From positions 1 to 36,365 of the forward strand of contig RFSG01000017.1 of assembly GCA_009924095.1 (NCBI GenBank): DNA of 36,365 nucleotides, written 5' to 3'. This DNA comes from Sphingobacteriia bacterium (lineage in GTDB: Bacteria > Bacteroidota > Bacteroidia > J057 > RFSG01). This document shows, one piece after another, positions 22,799 through 31,629 of this stretch. The number at the start of each line of letters is the position of its first letter. The stretch's first letter is position 1. Both the position numbers and the translations under genes were made by a program. Below the pieces are notes generated by a model. The model saw only the letters and a program-made list of their open reading frames with translations. It was not told where the DNA came from and made no database searches.

Positions 22799-24205
22799 TT
22801 ACTTTTTAATAAATCTGGCAAAACTGCATCCGTCATGGGTAGTGATTTTGCAAATATATACTCCCGATGGTAAATCTTTAATAGAAAAATCAGGTTGATT
22901 ATATTCTCCACAAATTTCACCCCAAATATTATAAAGAACAATTTCAAGTAGATTTGTCGAGTTAGTTTTGAAATGAATTTCACTTTCGGAAGGATTAGGA
23001 TAGATATCAATAGCTTTTGTAGGAATACCATTTGTATTCCTATCAGAAGAAGAGGGGTTAATATTAATAGAGCGTTCAAATACTAATACTTTATTATTAA
23101 TGGTGTCCTTAGTAAGCCAGGACAAGAAAAACAGGGTGCTATCAATTTTATCGATGGCTGTGTATAAGGACCCCAACGGATTATAGGTATAGGCTAGAGA
23201 ATCATTGCCGAAACTCCCAGGGTCAGCATAAGAGCTAGAAAATATAAACCCAACATCTTTCTTGGTGTCATCGAAAATGGTTCCTCCATTTCTAAATTCA
23301 TAGGAGACCCCCACAAAGCCAGAATTATTGCATTCGATATGAGCGAATTGACAAAGTTTATTGGGATTACCTAAAAGATCAGGGGAAGACCAAGTAGTGC
23401 CCCAATCACTGGATCGCTGAAGGTATATTTTGTTTGATCCATCATACGCCAAAAAAGTATAATAAGATTGTGTAATAGGATTAACAGAAACCGCAAGATT
23501 TGGATCTTTAATATTAGTTAGTGCTGTTGTGGGTTGAACCGAAGCATTCCAAGTGGTTCCACCAGAATAAGAGCTTCTAAACCAAACTTTAGCAGGTAAG
23601 GGGTGTTCTTTCCAGGTACATAAAACGGTGTCTCCTAAACAAACAATACTAGGCCATAGCCCTTGTGCCCCAATATTACTGATGGATACAGGAGGAGCAT
23701 CAAATGCATTGTTGGATATACTTCTATAATAAATTAAGGTATCTGTAAGTGTACTTAATGACCACACAAAATGTATTTTTCCGTTTTGCCCAGCATAAAC
23801 AGAAGGAGCCGATGCATTCCCAATTTGAGAAACTGTATAAATAGTGCTCCAAGAAGCCCCTTTGTCAGAAGTATAATGAGCCTTAATACTATTTCCTTCT
23901 TTCCAGCAAATCCAAATAGTATCTTGAAAAAAACAAGTAGTTGCAGATTGGATATTATTACCTGTATGTGCAATTTTTCGTGTCCAGAATCCGGATTGAT
24001 TTAAGGTTAAAAAAATTGAGTCGGAGCTATAATAGACAATATATCTGTCCGTTGCAGTATTTCCAGCCATCAACGAGGTGTTATTAAAACAGAACAGAGT
24101 ATTAATTTTTTCTTCAGAAATTTGAGATATTGGTCCTAAGCTAACTTGGCCAATTAAATAGTGGCTAAAAAGAAATAATATCAAGAGACGATATACATAG
24201 GTCAT
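22799..24205 (-). CDS. Secreted Asp-box (BNR) protein with T9SS type A sorting domain
   Basis: A 468-residue exported protein. Signal peptide about 1-20 (FLFSHYLIGQ). The body contains Asp-box (sialidase-like) repeats SDKGASWS, SYSGGTTWN and SDWGTTWS spaced as in a beta-propeller. The last ~75 residues form the type IX sorting domain: IYPNPSESEIHF, then LYNIWGEICGEY, LPSGVYICKI and a final basic FARFIKK. It should pass the outer membrane through the type IX system and be surface-attached or released. Asp-boxes do not by themselves mean sialidase activity; I do not see the Arg triad or FRIP motif, so a binding or structural role is as likely. It is monocistronic, with 106 bp to the DUF4340 gene upstream. 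Confidence 0.88.
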   Translation of the reverse strand: MTYVYRLLILFLFSHYLIGQVSLGPISQISEEKINTLFCFNNTSLMAGNTATDRYIVYYSSDSIFLTLNQSGFWTRKIAHTGNNIQSATTCFFQDTIWICWKEGNSIKAHYTSDKGASWSTIYTVSQIGNASAPSVYAGQNGKIHFVWSLSTLTDTLIYYRSISNNAFDAPPVSISNIGAQGLWPSIVCLGDTVLCTWKEHPLPAKVWFRSSYSGGTTWNASVQPTTALTNIKDPNLAVSVNPITQSYYTFLAYDGSNKIYLQRSSDWGTTWSSPDLLGNPNKLCQFAHIECNNSGFVGVSYEFRNGGTIFDDTKKDVGFIFSSSYADPGSFGNDSLAYTYNPLGSLYTAIDKIDSTLFFLSWLTKDTINNKVLVFERSININPSSSDRNTNGIPTKAIDIYPNPSESEIHFKTNSTNLLEIVLYNIWGEICGEYNQPDFSIKDLPSGVYICKITTHDGCSFARFIKK

Positions 24206-24311
24206 AAGAATCCAATGAATTAATAAGAACTGTAATTAAATTTAAAGTGTTTAAATCAAAAATCAAAAAACAAAATGGTTGGCAGGCTCTAAAAACATCA
24301 ATAAAAACCCA

Positions 24312-25274
24312 TCATTTTTTTCTTAACCAAGTATCTCGAGTTTGAAGATACTTTCCAAAATGATATTCTTGCAGACTTACCAATTGTGGATTAGCTTCTT
24401 CTAACCAAGCATAATATAAATCAGGTTTATCAGACCTAACATAAATATTTATTTTAATCGGACTTTTATCTATTTCTTGTAACCAAACCTCAGCATCCGG
24501 AGCATTAGCCGATAATTCTTTTCTTTTTCCAGGTAAATCTTTTTCAAGAATACTTTCAGCATTTACTTGACCAAATTCTTTAAATATGTTTTTTGTTAAT
24601 TCTTTAGGAATTTCTTTTCCCATTAATTCCCAAGCATCAGTTATTTTTTTTCGATTTAACATAAATGATTTTTCCTGATTTTTATAAATTACTTTATATA
24701 GTATAAGGCGATCTGGATTTACAGAAAATAAAAATCTTTCTTGCCAATCCCCAACAACGGTAGAATATCTACTATTTAAATACCCTTTAAATCCAGGAAT
24801 ATGAACGATATACATATTCTGTGCACCTTCTAGAAGCATAAAGGTTCCTTTGTTGTCGGGTGTTGAGCTTCCCACATAATATTTTTTTATATTCCCATTA
24901 TCCATTTTAATTTCTACTTCTACTCGATCTTTTCCTAATTGGGTAATCATATTTTTCTGTGCCTTTTCTAATAAAGGTTCTCTCACTTCTAATAAGGACA
25001 ATGTTTTTAAAAACAGACTAATTTTTGCGGGAACTACTCTAAGGCTATCATTTAATATCCAATTATTATTCTTTCGACTAAGGGTTAATTTTCGATTTGT
25101 TTTATCTCCTTGTTTGTGTAATAAAACAATATCTTGAATATGAACAGTATCTTTTACTGCGAAGTTGGTTTCCTCTGGGTCAAGCCCTCCTGTTTTTCGG
25201 GTATATATCCCAAAATAATATACCACACCTAAGGCAATTAAAATGGTTAATAGAATAAAGTTTTGACGATTCAT
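24312..25274 (-). CDS. DUF4340 domain protein, membrane-anchored
   Basis: A 320-residue protein with one N-terminal transmembrane segment (FILLTILIALGVVYYFGIY) and an extracytoplasmic body typical of DUF4340: KLTLSRKNNNWILNDSLRVV, KTLSLLEVREPLLEKA, KYYVGSSTPDNKGTFMLLEG, VHIPGFKGYLNSRYST, DWQERFLFSV. I prefer ATG 25274 over the upstream in-frame start at 25301 because it gives MNRQNF plus the helix and leaves four bases after the aspS stop. Family function is unknown; in other bacteria members accompany ABC-2/gliding-type transporter genes, but here the neighbour is aspS and no transporter is present. Confidence 0.85.
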   Translation of the reverse strand: MNRQNFILLTILIALGVVYYFGIYTRKTGGLDPEETNFAVKDTVHIQDIVLLHKQGDKTNRKLTLSRKNNNWILNDSLRVVPAKISLFLKTLSLLEVREPLLEKAQKNMITQLGKDRVEVEIKMDNGNIKKYYVGSSTPDNKGTFMLLEGAQNMYIVHIPGFKGYLNSRYSTVVGDWQERFLFSVNPDRLILYKVIYKNQEKSFMLNRKKITDAWELMGKEIPKELTKNIFKEFGQVNAESILEKDLPGKRKELSANAPDAEVWLQEIDKSPIKINIYVRSDKPDLYYAWLEEANPQLVSLQEYHFGKYLQTRDTWLRKK

Positions 25275-25278
25275 AAAT

Positions 25279-27060
25279 TTATTTACTATCGAGAATAGCA
25301 ATCCCTACTTCTATTAAGGCTGCATTCGGAACAGGGGCTGGGGCATCCATCATAAGGTCACGGCCACTGGCGTTTTTAGGAAAGGCAATTACATCCCGAA
25401 TACTCTCACCGCCAGCCATAAGCATAACCCATCTATCTAACCCAAAAGCACATCCTGCATGGGGAGGAGCTCCATATTGAAAGGCTTTTAGTAAAAAGCC
25501 AAATTTATCCTGTCTCTCGCTTTCTGATAATCCTAATAATTCAAAAATTTGATTTTGAATCTTGCTTTGATGAATTCTTACAGACCCGCTTACAATTTCA
25601 TTTCCATTCATTACTAAATCGTAGCACAAGGCTCTTGCCTTTAATGGCTCTGTTTGTAATAAGGAAACATCATCAGGATGTGGAGAAACAAAAGGATGAT
25701 GAACAAAAATCATTTCACCCGTCTCTGGGTCTGATTCAAACATTGGAAAATCTACAACCCACAAAACAGACCAATCTTTATTTTTTCTAAGCCCTAATTT
25801 TTGACCTAATTCTAATCTTAATTCACCCGCCACTTTTCTCGTTTGAGCAATATCACCGCATAAAATAAAGAGCAAATCACCTGGCTTTGCTGAACATTGT
25901 TCTAGCCAAGTTTTTAATTCATGCTCAGTAAAAAATTTTTCAACCGAAGATTTAACGGAACCATCTTCATTCCATTTTACCCATATTAATCCTGACATTC
26001 CTCGATGTGGGGCTTTTACAAAATCTGTAAATTGATCGATTTCTTTTCTGGAAAAATGGGCTGCTTGCGATGCAACTAAAGAAACGATTATTCCATTTTT
26101 GTCTATCGTATTTTGAAAAACACCAAAAGGAGCTACTTGTGATTTTAATTGAGAAGCAATGGTATTGGTAAGATCTTGGATCGGCATGTCAAATCTAAGA
26201 TCAGGTTTATCCGATCCATATTTTTGAATAGCCTCATGGTAAGTAATTCTTGGGAAAGCAGGTAAATCAATTCCTAAAATTTCTTTAAAAATCGAAACGG
26301 TCATTCCTTCAAAAGTTTGAAGAATATCTTCCTGTTCAACAAAAGACATTTCGCAATCAATTTGTGTAAATTCAGGTTGACGGTCCCCTCTAAAGTCTTC
26401 ATCTCGATAACACTTTACGATTTGATAATAGCGATCCATCCCAGCCACCATAAGTAATTGTTTTAACATTTGAGGGCTTTGAGGCAAGGCATAAAAGGAT
26501 CCTTTTTGTAGGCGAGAGGGTACAAGGAAGTCTCTTGCCCCTTCTGGTGTGGATTTAATTAGATTGGGGGTTTCTATTTCTAAAAAGCCTAATGCGTCTA
26601 AGTATTTTCGAACCGATCGAACGGTTTTAGCGCGAAGCTCAATAAATCGAGCCATTATTGGGCGACGTAAATCCAAGTAACGATAATTCATTCTTAACTC
26701 TTCAAGACCATCGGTTTCATTTTCAATTTTGAAAGGAGGAACAGAAGAGGAGTTTAATATATTTAATTCGGATGGACTTATTTCAATTATTCCAGTCGGT
26801 AATTGTGGGTTAGGATTAGATCTTTCTACCACCTTACCCTTTACTTGAATCACAAATTCACGCCCTAAAGTTTTAGCGGTTTGATATATTTCAGGGGTAG
26901 ATTCAGAATTAATGGAGATTTGGGTTATTCCATAACGATCCCGTAGATCAATAAAAATAAACTTTCCAAAATCTCGAGTGGTTTGTACCCAACCCGATAC
27001 AACAACCTCAAGCCCTATAGATTTGGCATCAAGTTCTCCGCAAGTGTGTGTTCGTAACAT
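25279..27060 (-). CDS. aspS: Aspartyl-tRNA synthetase
   Basis: Charges tRNA-Asp with aspartate. The 593-residue protein has the N-terminal OB-fold anticodon domain (RTHTCGELDAKSIGLEVVVS, GWVQTTRDFGKFIFIDLRDR), the class II motif 2 region KCYRDEDFRGDRQPEFTQID, a bacterial-type GAD insertion, and motif 3 in GCAFGLDRWVML near the end. Length is normal for the bacterial enzyme. Its start codon is only 42 bases from the divergent scpA start, and lies four bases after TAACTTTA, which fits leaderless transcription. DUF4340 follows after four bases. Confidence 0.97.
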   Translation of the reverse strand: MLRTHTCGELDAKSIGLEVVVSGWVQTTRDFGKFIFIDLRDRYGITQISINSESTPEIYQTAKTLGREFVIQVKGKVVERSNPNPQLPTGIIEISPSELNILNSSSVPPFKIENETDGLEELRMNYRYLDLRRPIMARFIELRAKTVRSVRKYLDALGFLEIETPNLIKSTPEGARDFLVPSRLQKGSFYALPQSPQMLKQLLMVAGMDRYYQIVKCYRDEDFRGDRQPEFTQIDCEMSFVEQEDILQTFEGMTVSIFKEILGIDLPAFPRITYHEAIQKYGSDKPDLRFDMPIQDLTNTIASQLKSQVAPFGVFQNTIDKNGIIVSLVASQAAHFSRKEIDQFTDFVKAPHRGMSGLIWVKWNEDGSVKSSVEKFFTEHELKTWLEQCSAKPGDLLFILCGDIAQTRKVAGELRLELGQKLGLRKNKDWSVLWVVDFPMFESDPETGEMIFVHHPFVSPHPDDVSLLQTEPLKARALCYDLVMNGNEIVSGSVRIHQSKIQNQIFELLGLSESERQDKFGFLLKAFQYGAPPHAGCAFGLDRWVMLMAGGESIRDVIAFPKNASGRDLMMDAPAPVPNAALIEVGIAILDSK

Positions 27061-27064
27061 GAAG

Positions 27065-27072
27065 TAAAGTTA
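27065..27072 (-). promoter_or_regulatory. -7 promoter box of aspS
   Basis: Minus-strand TAACTTTA, then CTTC, then ATG at 27060. It is 18 bp away from the oppositely oriented scpA box, so the two promoters must share the same few dozen bases for their upstream elements. Confidence 0.55.
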
Positions 27073-27090
27073 CAAAATCACAGAACCCCT

Positions 27091-27098
27091 TACCTTTG
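27091..27098 (+). promoter_or_regulatory. -7 promoter box of scpA
   Basis: TACCTTTG is an exact TAnnTTTG match, followed by TATT and the GTG start at 27103. This spacing helps decide the unusual GTG start. Divergent with the aspS box at 27065-27072. Confidence 0.6.
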
Positions 27099-27102
27099 TA
27101 TT

Positions 27103-27897
27103 GTGAGCAACGTATCGGAAACCTATCAAATTCATTTACCACAATTCGACGGACCCTTCGATTTGTTGTTGTTTTTTATTGAACGGGATGAGTTAGATAT
27201 TTATGATATACCCATATCTGGCATAGCACAGGAGTTCTTATCCTTTATTCAGCAAATGGAAAAGCTGAATATTGAGTTGGCAGCTGATTTTATTTTAACG
27301 GCATCTACCTTGATGCAGATAAAAGCAAAAATGCTTTTACCTCGTAAAGAAAGAAACGAAAATGGAGAATTTATTGACCCTAGAACAGAGTTAGTTGAGC
27401 GCCTACTGGAATACAAACGATATAAAATGGTCTTGGCAGAAATTCAAAATTTAGAAAGCCAACGACAAGATCTTACCAATCGAGGGTTTGCAAAGGAAGA
27501 ACAAAATCTATTTAAATCAGAAGGAATTCCAGAACAAGAACTATACGGGTTAGATTTATATGCAATCTTAAAAACCTTTAAAAAAGTAATGGAACGACAT
27601 CAGGCAGAATTAGAAAAGCCTAAGCATGTTATTCAGCCCTATCCTTACCGAATGGAGGATGTTAAACAAGATATTCAAGATAGAATTCGAACCCATGGCA
27701 AAACGGATTTTGTCACCTTAATACTTTCTAAGAAGGATAAGATGTATGCGGTATTTTGTTTTTTATCCATTTTAGAGTTGGTTCAATTTCGAATAATACA
27801 ATTATTAATTGGGGAAGGATATAATAATTTTTGGCTTTTGCCTGCTGAACCTGAGAATCCTCAGGGAGAAGTTGAAGTGGATCCCATTACAGAATAA
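27103..27897 (+). CDS. scpA: Segregation and condensation protein A
   Basis: The kleisin subunit of bacterial SMC condensin, which bridges the SMC heads in the cytoplasm for chromosome organisation. The 264-residue protein has the N-terminal kleisin block YQIHLPQFDGPFDLLLFFIE, then DELDIYDIPISGIAQEFL, LAADFILTASTLMQIKAKML, a charged linker, and the C-terminal winged-helix (LILSKKDKMYAVFCFLSILE, LVQFRIIQL). Start is GTG 27103, giving the usual short N-terminus. No scpB or smc gene is adjacent. It is divergent from aspS and convergent with the biotin carrier gene. Confidence 0.93.
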   Translation: MSNVSETYQIHLPQFDGPFDLLLFFIERDELDIYDIPISGIAQEFLSFIQQMEKLNIELAADFILTASTLMQIKAKMLLPRKERNENGEFIDPRTELVERLLEYKRYKMVLAEIQNLESQRQDLTNRGFAKEEQNLFKSEGIPEQELYGLDLYAILKTFKKVMERHQAELEKPKHVIQPYPYRMEDVKQDIQDRIRTHGKTDFVTLILSKKDKMYAVFCFLSILELVQFRIIQLLIGEGYNNFWLLPAEPENPQGEVEVDPITE

Positions 27898-28158
27898 TCC
27901 AAGTATTGATTTTTTAATGGTTTAGATATTCTTGCCGTTTTAAAGGGAGTTAATAAAATAATCATTTTGCTTTTGCCCATCGGTAACCGTTTAAACCAAT
28001 AGGTATTCCATTCAAGCTATTATTTTAACCGACGGTTACGGGAAAGATGGTATTAAGGTTTAACTCTTCTATATTGCCTTCGAGAAAAGAGCAAGGGTTA
28101 GGGTTGACTCCTCCATGCGAGTTGAGTCCCCTAACTTTATTTATTTAATGCGGCTGCA
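27898..28158. other. Convergent intergenic region with inverted repeats
   Basis: A 261-bp gap between scpA and the biotin carrier gene with no supportable gene. CCATC (27977-27981) and GTAACCG (27983-27989) face CGGTTAC (28033-28039) and GATGG (28046-28050), a diverged inverted repeat able to fold as a long hairpin. A second element, GGG-TT-GACTC (28101-28110) with GAGTC-CCC (28124-28131), gives an 8-bp bulged stem. Neither is followed by a T-run, so they may be imperfect terminators for the two converging transcripts or remnants of a small repeat. Confidence 0.35.
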
Positions 28159-28662
28159 TCAATTTTCAAACAACATCATAATGCTGTTTTTATCTACCTT
28201 ATCTCCAGCTGCTACTTTTATTTGACGAATTATAACTTGAACCGGAGCTTTTAAAACATTTTCCATTTTCATAGCTTCCAAGATAATTAAAGGTTCCCCG
28301 GCTTCAACGGTTTGGCCAACTTGAACTAAAACAGATTTAACCAAACCGGGCATTGGAGATTTTAATTGTGTTGCTTTTTGTGTTGTGGCAGAATTCATCC
28401 CCATAGCTCCTAAAAGTTTATCTAAGGGAGTAATGGCTTGTGTTCGAATTCTAACCCCATTGATTTCTAAATCATAAGTTTTAGTAGTTTGATCCTGGTC
28501 AATTAATAGTATTCGGAACGATTCTCCATTTAATAATAAATGCCAAGAATTAATTCCTGTTTTAATTAAATCAGGAAATATTTCAACCCCATTTAATTCT
28601 GGATTTGAGTGGCTACCAGTTAGGGTAAACGTTTCATTTTTAAAGGCAATTTCTAAATTCAT
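28159..28662 (-). CDS. Biotin carboxyl carrier subunit of an acyl-CoA carboxylase
   Basis: A 167-residue biotin carrier protein. The C-terminal biotinyl domain (about 100-167) has the acceptor Lys132 in EAMKMEN, preceded by SPMPGLVKSVLVQVGQTVEA. The N-terminal ~85 residues form a separate segment with HLLLNGESFRILL and YDLEINGVRIRT, as in the carrier subunits of Bacteroidota propionyl-/acetyl-CoA carboxylases. It hands CO2 between a biotin carboxylase and a carboxyltransferase; neither of those is in view, so the exact acyl-CoA is open. It lies 49 bases downstream of metG on the same strand. Confidence 0.88.
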   Translation of the reverse strand: MNLEIAFKNETFTLTGSHSNPELNGVEIFPDLIKTGINSWHLLLNGESFRILLIDQDQTTKTYDLEINGVRIRTQAITPLDKLLGAMGMNSATTQKATQLKSPMPGLVKSVLVQVGQTVEAGEPLIILEAMKMENVLKAPVQVIIRQIKVAAGDKVDKNSIMMLFEN

Positions 28663-28711
28663 GGGAAATGGTACTTTTAACTTTTTGGATATTCACAAAT
28701 AATTAGGAAGG

Positions 28712-30793
28712 CTATTGAATAGTAGATCCTGGTTCTGCATCCGCAGTAACAAAATTTAATTCACCCGATTTGCCTTCGGCCATTAAAATCATACCTTGAG
28801 ACATAATTCCTTTTATTTTTCGAGGCTTAAGATTTAACAATACTACCACCTTTTTGCCAATGATTTCCTCAGGCGAAAAATATTGAGAAATACCCGATAC
28901 CAAGGTTCTGTGATCTAAACCGGTATCAATTTTTAATTCTAATAATTTATCAGAATTAGGAATTTTTTGTGCTGATAAAATTTGTGCAACTCTTATATCA
29001 ATTGCCTGAAAATCTTCAAAACTAATTTCAGGTTTTGATTTAGTTGGGAAGGAAGGCAATGTAGGTAGGTTACTTGCTTCTATTTCTTCTTTTCGGTGTT
29101 TTAATGCATCAATTTGTTGTTGAATAATGTCGTCTTCAATTTTATCAAACAACAAAACAGGGGGGGCAATGGGGTGGCCAGAAATCAAAAATCTTGGATT
29201 ATGTAAAGTGTCTTCCCAAGAGTGCTTACCACATCCTAGTTGAAGATTTATTTTATGCGCAGTATCAGGCATAAAGGGTTCAAGTAGGGGCGCTAATGCC
29301 GCACCTAATTGCAAGGAGGTATATAATATTGCCGGAATACGATCGGGGTCGGTATTGATTTTTTTCCAAGGCTCTTGGTCTGCCAAATATTTATTTCCTG
29401 TTCTGGCTAAATCCATCACGATAGATAACGCCTCTCTAAATTTAAAATGTTCAATAGCTTCTCCTGCAGCTTTGGCTGTGATTGAAATTTCAGCTAATAA
29501 TTTTTCATCCTCTACATGTAAAGTACCGGGTTCAGGAACTAAGCCATTTTGATATTTATGGGTGAGAACTGTCATCCGATTAATTAGATTTCCAAGGATG
29601 GCAACTAATTCATTATTGTTTCTGGATTGAAAATCTTTCCAAGTAAAATCGTTGTCTTTGTTTTCGGGTAGAGTAGCAGTTAAAGCATATCTCAAAATAT
29701 CCCCTTTTCCAGGAAAAGAAATTAAAAACTCATGAAGCCAAACCGCCCAGTTTCGAGAGGTAGAAATCTTTTGACCTTCTAAATTCAAGAATTCGTTTGC
29801 AGGCACATTCCAAGGTAAAATATATTCTCCTTGTCCCATCAAGATGGCAGGAAAGATGATACAGTGAAAAACAATATTGTCTTTACCTATAAAACAAACC
29901 AATCTAGTATCTTCATTAGCGTGATCTTTTAGCCAAAACTTTTTCCAGCTATCGGGTTCTCCTTTTTGCGCCGCCCATTCCTGGGTTGCAGTTATGTATC
30001 CTAAAGGGGCATCGAACCAAACATATAATACTTTTCCTTTTGCATCCGCAAGAGGCACTGGAATGCCCCAATCGAGATCCCGTGTCATAGCCCTGGGGTG
30101 TAAACCATCATTAATTAACCACGATCTACATTGGCCTAATACATTAGTTTTCCATTCTGGGTGATCAACTAAGATATATTTTTCTAAATCTTTTTGATAA
30201 TCTTCTAGGGGTAAGAACCAGTGTTTGGTTTTTTTTAATTCTGGTATCGCTCCACTTAATGCACTTTTAGGATTAATTAAATCGGTTGGATTTAAACTCG
30301 TGCCGCAATTCTCACATTGGTCACCATAGGCTTTTTCAAAGGCACAAACAGGGCAAGTGCCAACGATATATCGGTCGGCTAAAAATTGTTTTGCTTCAGG
30401 ATCGAATAATTGTTCCGTTTCAATTTCTTTGAACTTTCCATCCTTATGAAATTTGAGAAAAAACTCCTGAGCGGTTTTCGTATGTGTTTCATTGGAGGTT
30501 CTTGAAAAAACATCAAATGAAATATTAAAATCTTTAAAACTTTGATGGATTAATTTATGATAATGATCTACAATCGCTTGAGGAGTTGTAGATTCTTTTT
30601 GTGCTTGAATCGTGATCGCCACTCCATGTTCATCGGTTCCACAAATAAAGACAACTTCTTGGTTGGTTGATCTTAAATACCGCGCGTAAATATCTGCGGG
30701 TAGATAGGCTCCTGCTAAATGTCCAATATGAACAGGTCCATTCGCATAAGGAAGTGCAGCAGTAACCGTGTAACGTTTAGAAGAAGTTGTCAT
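28712..30793 (-). CDS. metG: Methionyl-tRNA synthetase
   Basis: Charges initiator and elongator tRNA-Met. The 693-residue protein has ALPYANGPVHIGHLAGAY with the HIGH motif, a four-Cys zinc knot (CPVCAFEKAYGDQCENCG), and the KMSKS motif as KISTS in LEGQKISTSRNW. The last ~110 residues form the EMAP-II/tRNA-binding domain (DFQAIDIRVAQILSAQKIPN, SDKLLELKIDTG, LNLKPRKIKGIMSQGMILM) that makes the dimeric form. ATG lies four bases after TATCTTTG, which fits leaderless transcription, so it is separate from rnc despite the same strand. Confidence 0.97.
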   Translation of the reverse strand: MTTSSKRYTVTAALPYANGPVHIGHLAGAYLPADIYARYLRSTNQEVVFICGTDEHGVAITIQAQKESTTPQAIVDHYHKLIHQSFKDFNISFDVFSRTSNETHTKTAQEFFLKFHKDGKFKEIETEQLFDPEAKQFLADRYIVGTCPVCAFEKAYGDQCENCGTSLNPTDLINPKSALSGAIPELKKTKHWFLPLEDYQKDLEKYILVDHPEWKTNVLGQCRSWLINDGLHPRAMTRDLDWGIPVPLADAKGKVLYVWFDAPLGYITATQEWAAQKGEPDSWKKFWLKDHANEDTRLVCFIGKDNIVFHCIIFPAILMGQGEYILPWNVPANEFLNLEGQKISTSRNWAVWLHEFLISFPGKGDILRYALTATLPENKDNDFTWKDFQSRNNNELVAILGNLINRMTVLTHKYQNGLVPEPGTLHVEDEKLLAEISITAKAAGEAIEHFKFREALSIVMDLARTGNKYLADQEPWKKINTDPDRIPAILYTSLQLGAALAPLLEPFMPDTAHKINLQLGCGKHSWEDTLHNPRFLISGHPIAPPVLLFDKIEDDIIQQQIDALKHRKEEIEASNLPTLPSFPTKSKPEISFEDFQAIDIRVAQILSAQKIPNSDKLLELKIDTGLDHRTLVSGISQYFSPEEIIGKKVVVLLNLKPRKIKGIMSQGMILMAEGKSGELNFVTADAEPGSTIQ

Positions 30794-30797
30794 GATA

Positions 30798-30805
30798 CAA
30801 AGATA
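30798..30805 (-). promoter_or_regulatory. -7 promoter box of metG
   Basis: Minus-strand TATCTTTG, an exact TAnnTTTG match, then TATC and the metG ATG. Same four-base geometry as for gpsA, neuB, aspS and scpA. No -33 TTTG is evident 19-21 bases upstream. Confidence 0.65.
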
Positions 30806-30877
30806 AGTAACCTAAATAGGTTTGATTTTGAATAAAATCTCAAAAGAGATAAAGAACCTTTAAGGATTTAAGAGATG

Positions 30878-31612
30878 TCAAAGTACCCCCAGACTTAATA
30901 AAGCCACTTCTGAGGCTTTTTGTTCAGCAGTTTTCTTTTTAATATCGGTAGCGGTTCCAAGACTTTTTTGACCACTCATTACAATCACCTTATAAACTTT
31001 CCGATTTCCATCTTTTTCTTCAGTTGTAAAATATTCGATGGGCTCCCATTTTTGGCGTTGCGCATATTCCATCAACTTGCTTTTTGCATTAAACTGTAAT
31101 GCTTCCAGCTCTTTCATGGTAAGGTGCCTTGCCAATAATTTTTCGAGAACAAATTTTCTAGCAAACAAAAAACCCTTATCTAAATAAATAGCCCCGATAA
31201 GTGCTTCTAATGCATCTCCCCCTAAAGATCTTGGGGAGGAAAATGCCCCCATTACTTTCGTGTCGAATTCCATTAATTCTGGAATTCCCATTTTTTTTGC
31301 AAGGTCAGAAAGGGTATTTCTATTTACGATTTTGGATCGCATTTCAGTTAAAAATCCTTCGTCCCGTAGGGGATACAATTTGTAGAGATGTTCAGCAACT
31401 ACTACTCCTAAAACCGCATCTCCTAAAAACTCCAGCCTCTCATTACATTCTCGGGCACTTGTATCCCGATTGCGGACCATAGAGCTATGGCGTAAGGCAA
31501 GGCGATATAATCTTCCTTCTCCAGGAGAAAAGCCAATAATACGTCTGATTTTACCCTTAAACTTCCAATCGTTTCCAAAGCTTACTTGCCGACGCAACCA
31601 ATTCTGGATCAC
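30878..31612 (-). CDS. rnc: Ribonuclease III
   Basis: Cleaves double-stranded RNA in rRNA and mRNA processing. The 244-residue protein carries the RNase III signature NERLEFLGDAVLG with the metal-binding Glu/Asp residues, a second acidic cluster in GGDALEALIGAIYLDKG, and a C-terminal dsRNA-binding domain (KSKLMEYAQRQKWEP, KVIVMSGQKSLGTATDIKKK, TAEQKASEVALLSL). It starts 17 bases after the fabF stop, in the order acpP-fabF-rnc. Confidence 0.95.
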   Translation of the reverse strand: MIQNWLRRQVSFGNDWKFKGKIRRIIGFSPGEGRLYRLALRHSSMVRNRDTSARECNERLEFLGDAVLGVVVAEHLYKLYPLRDEGFLTEMRSKIVNRNTLSDLAKKMGIPELMEFDTKVMGAFSSPRSLGGDALEALIGAIYLDKGFLFARKFVLEKLLARHLTMKELEALQFNAKSKLMEYAQRQKWEPIEYFTTEEKDGNRKVYKVIVMSGQKSLGTATDIKKKTAEQKASEVALLSLGVL

Positions 31613-31629
31613 GGGAACCGATGTAAGGA

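Noticed and set aside
23755-24004. Overlapping open frames on both strands inside the T9SS cargo gene
   Set aside because: Shadows of the 468-residue gene; no signal peptide, domain or spacing to support them.
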